Below are positions 22,875 through 37,100 of a stretch of 64,000 nucleotides of DNA, one piece after another. Position numbers and translations under genes: made by a program. Each line of letters starts with the position of its first letter. Positions within the stretch are counted from its first letter, which is position 1. The stretch comes from Isoperla grammatica (lineage: Eukaryota > Arthropoda > Insecta > Plecoptera > Perlodidae), in contig CAMDTW010000567.1 in assembly GCA_945910005.1 (NCBI GenBank), forward strand, positions 1-64,000. Direction: 5' to 3'. The notes beneath the pieces were generated by a model. The model had not been told where the DNA came from and made no database searches. It worked only from the letters and a program-made list of their open reading frames with translations.

Positions 22875-23175
22875 AGAGCAGATTGGAGGGTTCGAAAGCT
22901 TGTGTAACAGCTTCGTTCTTCTCGTCAACTGCTCGGCAGTTCAGGTTAATGGAGGAACCTATATGATTGGTCAAAGTTAAACCGTCCTTTCGGATGGGAC
23001 GTAAAGCTGATGGTCTCATTGGTACTTTTCGACAGGAGTAGGCTACGTGCCGGTACCGGGTTTCCCCTCCTCCCTTCTTTATCATCATGCATCGTTGTAA
23101 ATCATCCGTTGTTATACTGGTTATTGTAAAATGGCATAATATGCTGTATGGGGCCAATTCATAAATAAATAAATA
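22751..23175 (+). mobile_element. 5S rRNA-derived SINE (family A), full-length copy 1
   Basis: The first ~124 nt (22751-22874) form a 5S rRNA-like head. It begins GCCAACGG and ends CCGTTGG, which pair as helix I. It contains AACACCGAAGTTAAGCAACC (box A region) and GGTGGATGGGTGACC (box C region), the internal pol III promoter of 5S genes. An unrelated body follows (TTCGAAAGCTTGTGTAACAG, TTTCGGATGGGACGTAAAGC, GACAGGAGTAGGCTACGTGC) and then an (AAAT)n tail at 23158-23185. This arrangement is that of SINE3-class retroposons. The central part of the head (AAGCCTCGGTAGCTTAG) departs from 5S, so it is not a functional rRNA gene. Confidence 0.85.
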
Positions 23176-23458
23176 AATAAATAAATGACAATGACATATT
23201 GGTTAACTTTTATTATAACAATGTTCGAACATTTTAATGCATTTTTAACCGTCAAACATCTGGTGTTCCGCAGGTTAGGTCGAGACACAGTTATAACCTG
23301 AGATGCATTAATGTGTTGTCTGGGAGTTTTTACACACATTTTGGGTTATTTCAACTCGATGAGAGTGATATGATAACTCACGATACAAGTATTAAAGTTT
23401 CTCTAGGCACCGAACTTTCAGTCAGAAGACGGTTTAGAACGTTGACTATGAATATGTA
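23176..23458. other. Spacer
   Basis: Nothing supportable. Confidence 0.4.
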
Positions 23459-23756
23459 CCCGGTCGAGGTGGGTCCCTCGTTGTGGTGACCGGTGCCCGC
23501 CAAGAGGGCTCTCATGCATATCTTAGACCACCTGGCCCTTTCTCAGGTCACTTTTCAACTTTGTCGTCTGTTTCTCATACATGCCGGCCCTCTTTGAGAC
23601 ATGAACGCCCCCCCCCCAACCACCCCCAACCACCCAAGTGGATTCATTCCCTTTATGACGACCACGGCAATGTGTGATGGATCTGATTGTATCGACATAA
23701 TTTGACCTAGCTGTCGAGTACGTCGTGAAACACGTAATATTGAATCAATCAATTTA
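23459..23756 (+). repeat. Repeat X, uninterrupted copy
   Basis: Order of blocks: GGTCGAGGTGGGTCCCTCG, GTGACCGGTGCCCG, AGAGGGCTCTCATGCATA, CATGCCGGCCCTCT, a C run, TTTATGACGACC, TGGATCTGATTG, ACCTAGCTGTCGAGTACGTC, and an AATCAATCAATT tail. The tail of short tandem repeats and the dispersal point to a retroposon (SINE-like), but I see no clear tRNA, 5S or 7SL head. Other copies: 11957-12624 (split), 16379-16410 (fragment), 36860-37100 (variant). Confidence 0.7.
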
Positions 23757-28290
<4,534 letters not shown>

Positions 28291-28431
28291 CTATCTATTA
28301 CCAAAAGATCCCTTGTTTACCGCCTACCTACTACATATTTTAATTCTATTCCTCAAAATCTATTGTATAACATATTTGCCAACAACTTAAAATCATTCCT
28401 TACCTCAATTCACCTTTATGTAAACCAGTAG
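28291..28431 (+). pseudogene. C-terminal end of a LINE (non-LTR) reverse transcriptase
   Basis: A 46-codon open stretch without a start, ending at TAG 28429-28431. It reads KRSLVYRLPTTYFNSIPQ, then NLLYNIFANNLKSFL. A (W/F)N-S-(L/I)-P block followed about 12-20 residues later by a (F)-(K/N)-x-x-LK-x-(F/Y)-L helix is the usual C-terminus of CR1/RTE/Jockey-type LINE proteins. Everything upstream is lost at a poly-C tract, as expected for 5' truncation during target-primed reverse transcription. The 3' untranslated part runs to about 28610 and ends in AATAAATAAATAA, next to the satellite. Exact clade not determined. Confidence 0.6.
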
Positions 28432-28623
28432 TTACCAGCAGAGGATGCGCCGGCCGATGCGATTCTCACCTGAATGCATGTATTGATTGTTTTGTCATAG
28501 AAAAGAAAAAAGAAAAAAAAATGTATAATGTTATAATGTTACATTTGAAGGTTTAATGTAAAATGGCTGTGTAGCTGTATTTAAATCCTGAATAAATAAA
28601 TAACGCTGCAAGATGCAACTGCG
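28432..28623 (+). mobile_element. LINE 3' UTR remnant
   Basis: Sequence between the LINE stop codon and the satellite, with an A-rich patch at about 28498-28520 and a terminal AATAAATAAATAA at 28590-28602 that could be the LINE's 3' tail. Confidence 0.5.
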
Positions 28624-31576
28624 GGACTGTACTAAAACGACGCGTCTTAATGTCCCGCGTCGTTGGACTGTACTCAAACGACGCGTCTTAATGTCCTGCG
28701 TCGTTGGACTGTACTCAAACGACGCGTCTTAATGTCCCGCGTCGTTGGACTGTACTCAAACGACGCGACTTAATGTCCCGCGTCGTTGGACTGTACTCAA
28801 ACGACGCGTCTTAATGTCCTGCGTCGTTGGACTGTACTCAAACGACGCGTCTTAATGTCCCGCGTCGTTGGACTGTACTCAAACGACGCGTCTTAATGTC
28901 CCGCGTCGTTGGACTGTACTAAAGCGACGCGTCTTAATGTCCCGCGTCGTTGGACTGTACTAAAACGACGCGTCTTAATGTCCCGCGTCGTTGGACTGTA
29001 CTAAAACGACGCGTCTTAATGTCCCGCGTCGTTGGACTGTACTCAAACGACGCGTCTTAATGTCCCGCGTCGTTGGACTGTACTCAAACGACGCGTCTTA
29101 ATGTCCCGCGCTGTACTCAAACGACGCGTCTTAATGTCCCGCGTCGTTGGACTGTACTAAAACGACGCGTCTTAATGTCCCGCGTCGTTGGACTGTACTC
29201 AAACGACGCGTCTTAATGTCCCGCGTCGTTGGACTGTACTCAAACGACGCGTCTTAATGTCCCGCGTCGTTGGATTGTACTCAAACGACGCGTCTTAATG
29301 TCCCGCGTCGTTGGACTGTACTCAAACGACGCGTCTTAATGTCCTGCGTCGTTGGACTGTACTCAAACGACGCGTCTTAATGTCCTGCGTCGTTGGACTG
29401 TACTCAAACGACGCGTCTTAATGTCCCGCGTCGTTGGACTGTACTCAAACGACGCGTCTTAATGTCCCGCGTCGTTGGACTGTACTCAAACGACGCGTCT
29501 TAATGTCCCGCGTCGTTGGACTGTACTCAAACGACGCGTCTTAATGTCCCGCGTCGTTGGACTGTACTCAAACGACGCGTCTTAATGTCCCGCGCTGTTC
29601 TCAAACGACGCGTCTTAATGTCCCGCGTCGTTGGACTGTACTCAAACGACGCGTCTTAATGTCCCGCGTCGTTGGACTGTACTCAAACGACGCGTCTTAA
29701 TGTCCCGCGTCGTTGGACTGTACTCAAACGACGCGTCTTAATGTCCCGCGCTGTACTCAAACGACGCGTCTTAATGTCCCGCGTCGTTGGACTGTACTCA
29801 AACGACGCGTCTTAATGTCCCGCGTCGTTGGACTGTACTCAAACGACGCGTCTTAATGTCCCGCGTCGTTGGACTGTACTCAAACGACGCGTCTTAATGT
29901 CCTGCGTCGTTGGACTGTACTCAAACGACGCGTCTTAATGTCCCGCGTCGTTGGACTGTACTCAAACGACGCGTCTTAATGTCCCGCGTCGTTGGACTGT
30001 ACTCAAACGACGCGTCTTAATGTCCCGCGTCGTTGGACTGTACTCAAACGACGCGTCTTAATGTCCTGCGTCGTTGGACTGTACTCAAACGACGCGTCTT
30101 AATGTCCCGCGTCGTTGGACTGTACTCAAACGACGCGTCTTAATGTCCCGCGTCGTTGGACTGTACTCAAACGACGCGTCTTAATGTCCTGCGTCGTTGG
30201 ACTGTACTCAAACGACGCGTCTTAATGTCCCGCGTCGTTGGACTGTACTCAAACGACGCGTCTTAATGTCCCGCGTCGTTGGACTGTACTCAAACGACGC
30301 GTCTTAATGTCCCGCGTCGTTGGACTGTACTCAAACGACGCGTCTTAATGTCCCGCGTCGTTGGACTGTACTCAAACGACGCGTCTTAATGTCCTGCGTC
30401 GTTGGACTGTACTCAAACGACGCGTCTTAATGTCCCGCGTCGTTGGACTGTACTCAAACGACGCGTCTTAATGTCCCGCGTCGTTGGACTGTACTCAAAC
30501 TACGCGTCTTAATGTCCCGCGCTGTACTCAAACGACGCGTCTTAATGTCCCGCGTCGTTGGACTGTACTAAAACGACGCGTCTTAATGTCCCGCGTCGTT
30601 GGACTGTACTCAAACGACGCGTCTTAATGTCTCGCGTCGTTGGACTGTACTCAAACGACGCGTCTTAATGTCCTGCGTCGTTGGACTGTACTCAAACGAC
30701 GCGTCTTAATGTCCCGCGTCGTTGGACTGTACTCAAACGACGCGTCTTAATGTCCCGCGTCGTTGGACTGTACTCAAACGACGCGTCTTAATGTCCCGCG
30801 TCGTTGGACTGTACTCAAACGACGCGTCTTAATGTCCCGCGTCGTTGGACTGTACTCAAACGACGCGTCTTAATGTCCCGCGTCGTTGGACTGTACTCAA
30901 ACGACGCGTCTTAATGTCCCGCGTCGTTGGACTGTACTCAAACGACGCGTCTTAATGTCCCGCGTCGTTGGACTGTACTCAAACGACGCGTCTTAATGTC
31001 CCGCGTCGTTGGACTGTACTCAAACGACGCGTCTTAATGTCCCGCGTCGTTGGACTGTACTCAAACGACGCGTCTTAATGTCCCGCGTCGTTGGACTGTA
31101 CTCAAACGACGCGTCTTAATGTCCCGCGCTGTTCTCAAACGACGCGTCTTAATGTCCTGCGTCGTTGGACTGTACTCAAACGACGCGTCTTAATGTCCTG
31201 CGTCGTTGGACTGTACTAAAACGACGCGTCTTAATGTCCCGCGTCGTTGGACTGTACTCAAACGACGCGTCTTAATGTCCCGCGTCGTTGGACTGTACTC
31301 AAACGACGCGTCTTAATGTCCCGCGCTGTTCTCAAACGACGCGTCTTAATGTCCTGCGTCGTTGGACTGTACTCAAACGACGCGTCTTAATGTCCTGCGT
31401 CGTTGGACTGTACTAAAACGACGCGTCTTAATGTCCCGCGTCGTTGGACTGTACTCAAACGACGCGTCTTAATGTCCCGCGTCGTTGGACTGTACTCAAA
31501 CGACGCGTCTTAATGTCCCGCGTCGTTGGACTGTACTCAAACGACGCGTCTTAATGTCCCGCGTCGTTGGACTGTT
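28624..31576 (+). repeat. 41-bp satellite array, ~72 units, hairpin-forming
   Basis: The unit is 41 bp: GGACTGTACTC(A), then AACGACGCG, TCTTAATGTCC, CGCGTCGTT. The two 9-nt segments are exact reverse complements around an 11-nt spacer, so every unit can form a 9-bp hairpin on either strand. Units are nearly identical; the frequent variants are C/A in ACTCAAACG/ACTAAAACG and C/T in GTCCCGCG/GTCCTGCG. Six units lack the 8 nt TCGTTGGA (near 29107, 29594, 29750, 30519, 31127, 31324). Each unit carries six CpGs, dense compared with the flanks. The array lies directly after the LINE 3' end and stops abruptly at about 31576 within a final partial unit. No frame is kept, because 41 is not a multiple of three, so it is not coding. 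Confidence 0.97.
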
Positions 31577-33392
31577 CTTACTTTATTATAATTCGCTTCC
31601 TTTCCACGGAGAATAATATAGGATCCAAACTATAGAGACCATCTTGCACCGATCGTTCATAAAGAGGTTGTATTCCGTTGTAGAGTTCATAAAAATGTCA
31701 TTCCTTCTCATGACGTCACGAATAAACCAACCGTGAGTCCAATTCTAATGAATCGGCTGTAAAACGAAATAACCACGTAATACTCATAGTGCCACGAGGG
31801 CAATTGAACACGTAATACTCCGTGTGCAGTTTAGGCTGAGCTAGTCGGGGTGAGTGGGGCCTGTTTGGGTCGAACAAAACACATTCAAATATGTTTTACT
31901 CGCGGCATGGATAAAAGTATGGAATTATGTCATTGGCACATGAGTTAAAAGTTAGACTTGATGTTTTACTGATAGAAGGGTTTAATTTAAAAAATAAATA
32001 AATAAGCTGTTAGAGAGGCATTATTTTTCTTGCTTTCCTCTTCTGTAACTTCTGTTGCTCTCTCCTTTTTATACCTTTTTATAAGTTGTGATCTTACTTT
32101 CCATTCCTCACTTGTTATGTGTAATTTCTGTTATATGTAATTTTAATGTTTTATTTTTCTTTATGATATTATTTCATATTATTTAAATTCAAATGACCAA
32201 ATGGTTTCCTTCAACCATATTTTAATACGTTCTTGTTCTATTTTTCTATAATATTATTCATTGGTTCATGCAAACATACCCTTGAATTGTACTGTGACTT
32301 GATGTTTGACTGATAGACGGGTTTAATAAAAAAAATAAAGAAAACAAAGCAGAGTTTAGTGTGACATATTTTGAGGCAATAAGGCATATTAACACAATTT
32401 AATGGCAAGTGGAAGGAGGAAATAATAGAGGTAAGAGAAAATTGAAATAAACACAACACATAACACAGGTTATGAGTTGTAATAAGGTCATAATAGATCT
32501 GTAGAAATGAAACGGCTGCCATTAGAGAGAAAACCCCTGCAAATATTTGTAACAATAATAATGAAATGCTAAATAAATAACAATCAACAAGAGCAATTCT
32601 TGACTTGTCCGGGTACAAAGCACAGTGATAAGCAGCCACGCGTGCAGAGAGCATTAAACAAAACAAAACACTGCACGGGAACACGCGGTAATGGAAATGC
32701 GCCAAGTTCAAAGACTTTGCTGCAAAACACTTTCCAAAGACTTTCAACTACCCCGCCCACCACATCAAAGGTGTTTGGAGTCGGCAACTGCCGTAGAAGC
32801 GGCTAACGCATAGTCTGAAAGAAAATGGCGATGGTGTCTGAGAGAATTACGCCTTTTCAGGATTTCTATATTTCTCGTTAAGCCTCTGGGGTTAAAATTG
32901 TTGAAAACGTACATTAAAAATATTGTGATTTTAATTATTTTGAAAAAAAAAAAAAAACTTCTAACGATCATTCGTGTGACTCTGGTACTAAAGAAATAAA
33001 CCGTTTTACCAACGTTTTAGCATTTCAACGTTTTACTCAATTGAAAGCCCCTCATTATCACGATTAATCACAAAAAGAGTGACCCCCTCCCCTTAATGAT
33101 ATCAACAAAAAGAAAAACTACTCTCCACCCTCAAAAACCCGTTATGAAAAGCACGAATCGGAACAACATTTGAACATTAAATATATTTTCTGAACATTTC
33201 TACACATAAAATGCTGATAATATTAACTTTAACATCACTTACTTAAATAAAACAAAACAATATATGCAGTGGATTTGTGGATAACAGCTCCCTTCACTCT
33301 AAAACAAAATTATGAACATAATTTATGAAAGTACGGGACAATATAATAATTTGACGTAGGAAACCTGCCCAGGGATAATCCATGTCTTTCTT
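31577..33392. other. Spacer, one duplicated motif, one unsupported long frame
   Basis: The phrase ACTTGATGTTTTACTGATAG-AAGGGTTTAAT occurs at about 31959 and, slightly changed, at about 32297. A 169-codon minus-strand frame (32238-32747) is hydrophobic with scattered cysteines. It has no recognisable domain, and the overlapping plus-strand frame at 32600-32806 is equally featureless; I do not call either a gene. Confidence 0.4.
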
Positions 33393-33550
33393 GTGACTAA
33401 CATAGATATTGCGGTATTGGGAATAGTTGGAAACAAACTGAGGAAAACCTCATAAAAAACCTTCAGTCAGGAATGGCGGTGACCGCTATTGAACTGGCGA
33501 CATCCCGAACTAGAGTCTCGCATCTTACCACTGAGCCACCTCTGTCGGTA
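33393..33550 (-). mobile_element. tRNA-derived SINE (family B), copy 2
   Basis: On the minus strand it starts GAGGTGGCTCAGTGGTAAGA, has a degenerate T-arm (CGCCAGTTCAATAGCGG), then GGTTTTTTATGAGGTTTTCC-TCAG, and ends CTATGTTAGTCAC, the same end as copy 1 (21876). A further partial piece of the same body (TTTTTTTATGAGGTTTTCCT) lies in the opposite orientation at about 33619-33645. Confidence 0.7.
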
Positions 33551-33571
33551 AAGTACGGGTACTTTACCGAC
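33544..33571. repeat. Perfect 13-bp palindrome
   Basis: GTCGGTAAAGTAC, two G, then its exact reverse complement. It begins at the SINE head's outer end, so it is probably a product of two SINE B copies joined head to head. Confidence 0.8.
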
Positions 33572-34589
33572 TACTTACGTACTCACTTTACTGACTTTTC
33601 TGGTACTTTACTGACTGAAAGTTTTTTTATGAGGTTTTCCTCAGTAAATTCCCTTAACAGCTCTTGACAAGTTTGCTTCAGGAAATGTTCAGAAGGTGTT
33701 ACCTTGGCCTGTATACGAAGATGAGCTGTTTGAACGAACATCAAAGTACACACGCGGATTATTTGAAAACCGTGCACCCCCCCCCCCCCCCCCCCCTTCG
33801 CGCAATCTCCCTGCGGGCCATGTATATTTATATACACACATGAATCGTACCAACCACACAGAAACTAATTACCGGTGTTTTAATAGCAAACCGAGCTTCT
33901 CATGCAAACCCTAACATTACTCAATCTCACTCACTCATCGTTACATACCTAGTTCATTTTAAGTGGTAAAACATTTACACTCGGAGTCTTGGCATGCACG
34001 CAAACGCCATACTGCACGTGTTACACGTTATATATTTCAATTAACCATAACCATATTCACTCCGACCTCAAATTTTAGTTTTAAGTTGTAGTTAGGTTTT
34101 TTGTTTGATGAAATATGTATCGTATTATTGATTGGGAGTACGATGAACCCTTGAGGTCATCCAATGTGCACTGGTCAGCCATCAGAAGAAGCATTGATAA
34201 AAGTTGTAAATACTATGTTGAAATAAATGCCAGCAATCAATATGTACACGTTTGAGGTATGAATTCACCAAAGCTCCGATTTGGTAAGCTTGGTTTTGTA
34301 ATCAAAACAAACATTTCAATAAACATTACACTCTCCGAGTCCCCAAACCTATTCGCTGTGTAGTTTTTGAAGCGGAATACTAATTCATGTTGTTCAGGAA
34401 TATAAAATATAAACGTGTAAAAAACACAAAGAAAATTGTTTAATAATAATTGGAGTAATTATACACGAAAGGAAAAAACAAGATAATCTAAAATCTACAA
34501 TGCGAAAAAAAATTAAACTTCGTTTACAGATCGTACTTTAATTGCAAAACAGTACGATACACACATTTGAGGATAACTGGAAATCGTTT
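33551..34589. other. Region downstream of the receptor gene
   Basis: Contains a 20-nt C run (33776-33796) and AT-rich sequence. No gene seen. The receptor's poly(A) site should fall within the last few hundred bases of this region. Confidence 0.45.
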
Positions 34590-36443
34590 TTATTCTAGGT
34601 TATATTTGTGATTTCTGCCTTTAAATCGCAGTGATAAAATCTCCCACGCTAACAAAGCAACGGCAAGGCTTGTTCCCGCCACAAGAATTGAAAGTATTGG
34701 TACCACAGTCTCCAAACCGATAGGGTTCAGTTCAATATTACTCGAAGATGGCTTCTTGGAGAGTGATTCATGGTAAAGCTTCTTCAAGATGCCACCATTC
34801 ATAAGTTTAATAATATTATAGTTGAAAACACTCGAATACGGGCTGAATTTAGGAAACGCATAACTTACACTCATCCTTGCAAACACTTGCGGTAGATAAA
34901 CGATGCTGCAGTTCCAAACACGGGCATGGTAAGGTCCTTCCCCTGTTATGAACACGTATTTATGCTCGCAAACACGCTGGAAGCCTTCAACGGCAGAGTT
35001 CGGTGTGTTTCGAGGATCTGGCAAGATCAATTTGTCATAAGCCTTCTTCAAAAAAACGTCGTTACCGCTTTTAAACATACCGGCGTACCAAGCAGTTCGT
35101 ACCATACCGATAGAATGCGTACCAGCATCGATCGTATCATTGAGCGTTAAAAACGGCATCTGCGGTAGGTTAACGGTCAAACCGGCGATGAGAAATCCAG
35201 AATAGCTATTTATAGCAATCCATCCGAGAAGGAATACAAGAAATAATATAATTCTCTTCGAATCTTCTCTTGGACTTAATTCGTTACCTTGTTGACAGAA
35301 TATCGCTCCGAAAACGAGAAAGAACGCGTCTAAGAATGTCAAACGGCCATTTTCATGATCCGCCATTTTGTACAACGCGGTCAAAATGGCGGTGATGAGG
35401 GTTGTCGTTACTAACAACGCAATCCAAACGTTGTAACTGAACGGTGAAACTAGTCCCGATACAGAAATTTCGCGGAATGTCTGCCGTATGTATATATGAA
35501 CTGGGGATGAATAAATCGGTATGGAATATGAGATATACTTGGCACGTTGTGACGTAAGCGATAAACATCCCGCTACAACGTCAGCACTGTTTTCAATGAG
35601 TTCGCCTACTAGACCGTCCCACGAACCATTAGCGTTGACGGTTCCCCATGAGCCATCCTTAGCATGGCGGTGAACACTGGTGAAGTTCATATGGTCTTCC
35701 AGGATCTTCCAAACACCACCAGTGAAACCGCCAACAGTCAACCGGTTATCAACGACGACCAATCTTGTGATCGGAATCATTTCATTGTTGATCGTCTTCA
35801 TGATGATACCGCCTAGATTGTTCCTTCGGGCACTGAAACCGGCGTTTAGAACTTCGAGGCCACTTTCTACGTTCCAGAAACCGAAATTTTGTTTCTGTAG
35901 AGGACAATATTCACAAACACGGTAGACTTCGGTTAGACGAATGCCGTTCTTGCTCGGTTGAGCCACTAGAAACTCGAAGTGAATAGGAACGTTGGTGTCC
36001 AGCAAGTATTCATCAACTGAATCAGAATTTTCCAAGAAAATCATAATGATTGGCATTCGAAACTCTTTTCCATTTGTGAGTTGTTGTAAATGATTTTCTA
36101 AAACGTCTTTGTTGTCGACTAAAACGTAAAAAGGTCGACTGCAAGATTCTCGTAGTACTTCTTTGTTATCGACGACTAGTTTAGTGGTGGTGAAAGACGT
36201 AGAAATACCCGAACGCCAAGACAAAACTTTCTGTAATCCCATAACCTTTTCATTAGCCAGACAATCACGCGATGTTAGAAAATAAAGACAATTCGATTTC
36301 AAGTGTTTTTGAATAGCGATAATAAATTCAATATGGCTGTTCTTTAAGACTTGGCCATTTGACATTTCCAAACTATGGGTAAACAATACACACATAAACG
36401 CGCAACATTTCAAAAGCAACATGATCCGTGCATGTGTTACCAA
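34590..36443 (-). CDS. Divergent ionotropic receptor (IR), single-exon
   Basis: An uninterrupted 617-residue ligand-gated cation channel subunit of the ionotropic glutamate receptor superfamily, subgroup IR. A hydrophobic leader lies at residues 7-22. Residues 30-200 are a poorly conserved, cysteine-containing extracellular N-part. The S1 ligand-binding half is about 208-320: PITRLVVVDN, GGFTGGVWKILED, the GSWDGLVGELIENSADVVAG block, and SLTSQRAKYISYSIPIYSS, with an arginine at about 300 where iGluRs bind the ligand carboxylate. M1 is 338-358, the pore loop about 368-386 (AFFLVFGAIFCQQGNE), M2 399-422 (with a YSGFLIAGLTV exit), S2 about 425-570, and M3 576-602, followed by a short basic tail. 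An amino-terminal LIVBP domain is absent and length is usual for divergent IRs, which detect odours or tastants at dendrites, probably with IR25a/IR8a-like co-receptors. The ATG at 36443 gives the leader; Met8 is an alternative. AATAAA overlaps the stop codon (34589-34594). Intact; ligand unknown. Confidence 0.93.
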   Translation of the reverse strand: MVTHARIMLLLKCCAFMCVLFTHSLEMSNGQVLKNSHIEFIIAIQKHLKSNCLYFLTSRDCLANEKVMGLQKVLSWRSGISTSFTTTKLVVDNKEVLRESCSRPFYVLVDNKDVLENHLQQLTNGKEFRMPIIMIFLENSDSVDEYLLDTNVPIHFEFLVAQPSKNGIRLTEVYRVCEYCPLQKQNFGFWNVESGLEVLNAGFSARRNNLGGIIMKTINNEMIPITRLVVVDNRLTVGGFTGGVWKILEDHMNFTSVHRHAKDGSWGTVNANGSWDGLVGELIENSADVVAGCLSLTSQRAKYISYSIPIYSSPVHIYIRQTFREISVSGLVSPFSYNVWIALLVTTTLITAILTALYKMADHENGRLTFLDAFFLVFGAIFCQQGNELSPREDSKRIILFLVFLLGWIAINSYSGFLIAGLTVNLPQMPFLTLNDTIDAGTHSIGMVRTAWYAGMFKSGNDVFLKKAYDKLILPDPRNTPNSAVEGFQRVCEHKYVFITGEGPYHARVWNCSIVYLPQVFARMSVSYAFPKFSPYSSVFNYNIIKLMNGGILKKLYHESLSKKPSSSNIELNPIGLETVVPILSILVAGTSLAVALLAWEILSLRFKGRNHKYNLE

Positions 36444-36859
36444 CTATGCTAATGCAATCGGCACAACTGAGACCCTATCTCCGTGTGGAATCGTTTGTAA
36501 GTTTGGTCGTTCGTACCCAATACACTTATATGTCTGAATTATTAATGCGATTACGAAAATCCATTAAAAGCATCATGAAGCAATTCTTCAGTAGAAGATT
36601 ATTATTCATTAATAATGAATATTGACTCACTAGAAAACAACTTTAAGTGATTATCAGGCCAATAACACACAGAACGACTCACTTAACCAAATGGCTATTC
36701 ATTTTTTGTTAACGATGCTTATTTAAAAAGGTTCAAGAGTAGTATTCAGATTTTATGACCGAGAAATGTCAATAATCAGTAGAGCAACCTTAATCCTTAC
36801 GGTATAAACCACGACAAATTGTTTTTTCCTTTACAAATGCTTTGTGAACGTTACAATCC
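36444..36859. other. Upstream region of the receptor gene
   Basis: The promoter of the minus-strand receptor should lie here. It is AT-rich, with TTATTATTCATTAATAATGAA-like sequence near 36598-36620, but no canonical TATA or initiator can be assigned with confidence. Confidence 0.35.
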
Positions 36860-37100
36860 GTCTGTCCCCGGGACAGTTTAGGCCCAGCCAGTCGTAAGAG
36901 GCGACAAATGAAACCCTGCCTCCCCCCCCCCACATCCCCTACTGTGCCACGTAAGATTTCCCCTCCCACTTGGCCTTGCTCTCTCTTACTGAACTCCCTT
37001 TATGACGACCCCCGCGTGATGTACAATGGATCTGATTCGGTAGACGTCATATGACCTAGCTGTCGAGTACGTCGATAACCAACAATCAATCAATCAATTG
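36860..37100 (+). repeat. Repeat X, variant copy
   Basis: Begins around GGCCCAGCCAGTCGTAAGAG, has a C run, then TTTATGACGACC, ATGGATCTGATTCGG, GACCTAGCTGTCGAGTACGT and an (AATC)n tail at 37083-37098. The 3' half matches the copy at 23459-23756; the 5' half differs. Confidence 0.6.

Noticed and set aside
22741..23185. (TTTAA)n before and (AAAT)n after the 5S-SINE as a target duplication
   Set aside because: The two runs differ in unit; the second is the SINE's own tail, so no clean duplication can be defined.
28624..31576. CRISPR-like array of regular repeats
   Set aside because: There are no unique spacers: the whole 41-bp unit repeats head to tail, and the context is a eukaryotic nuclear genome.
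32238..32747. A 169-codon hydrophobic minus-strand frame
   Set aside because: No domain, no family resemblance, random-looking composition for AT-rich DNA, overlapping equally featureless frames on the other strand.
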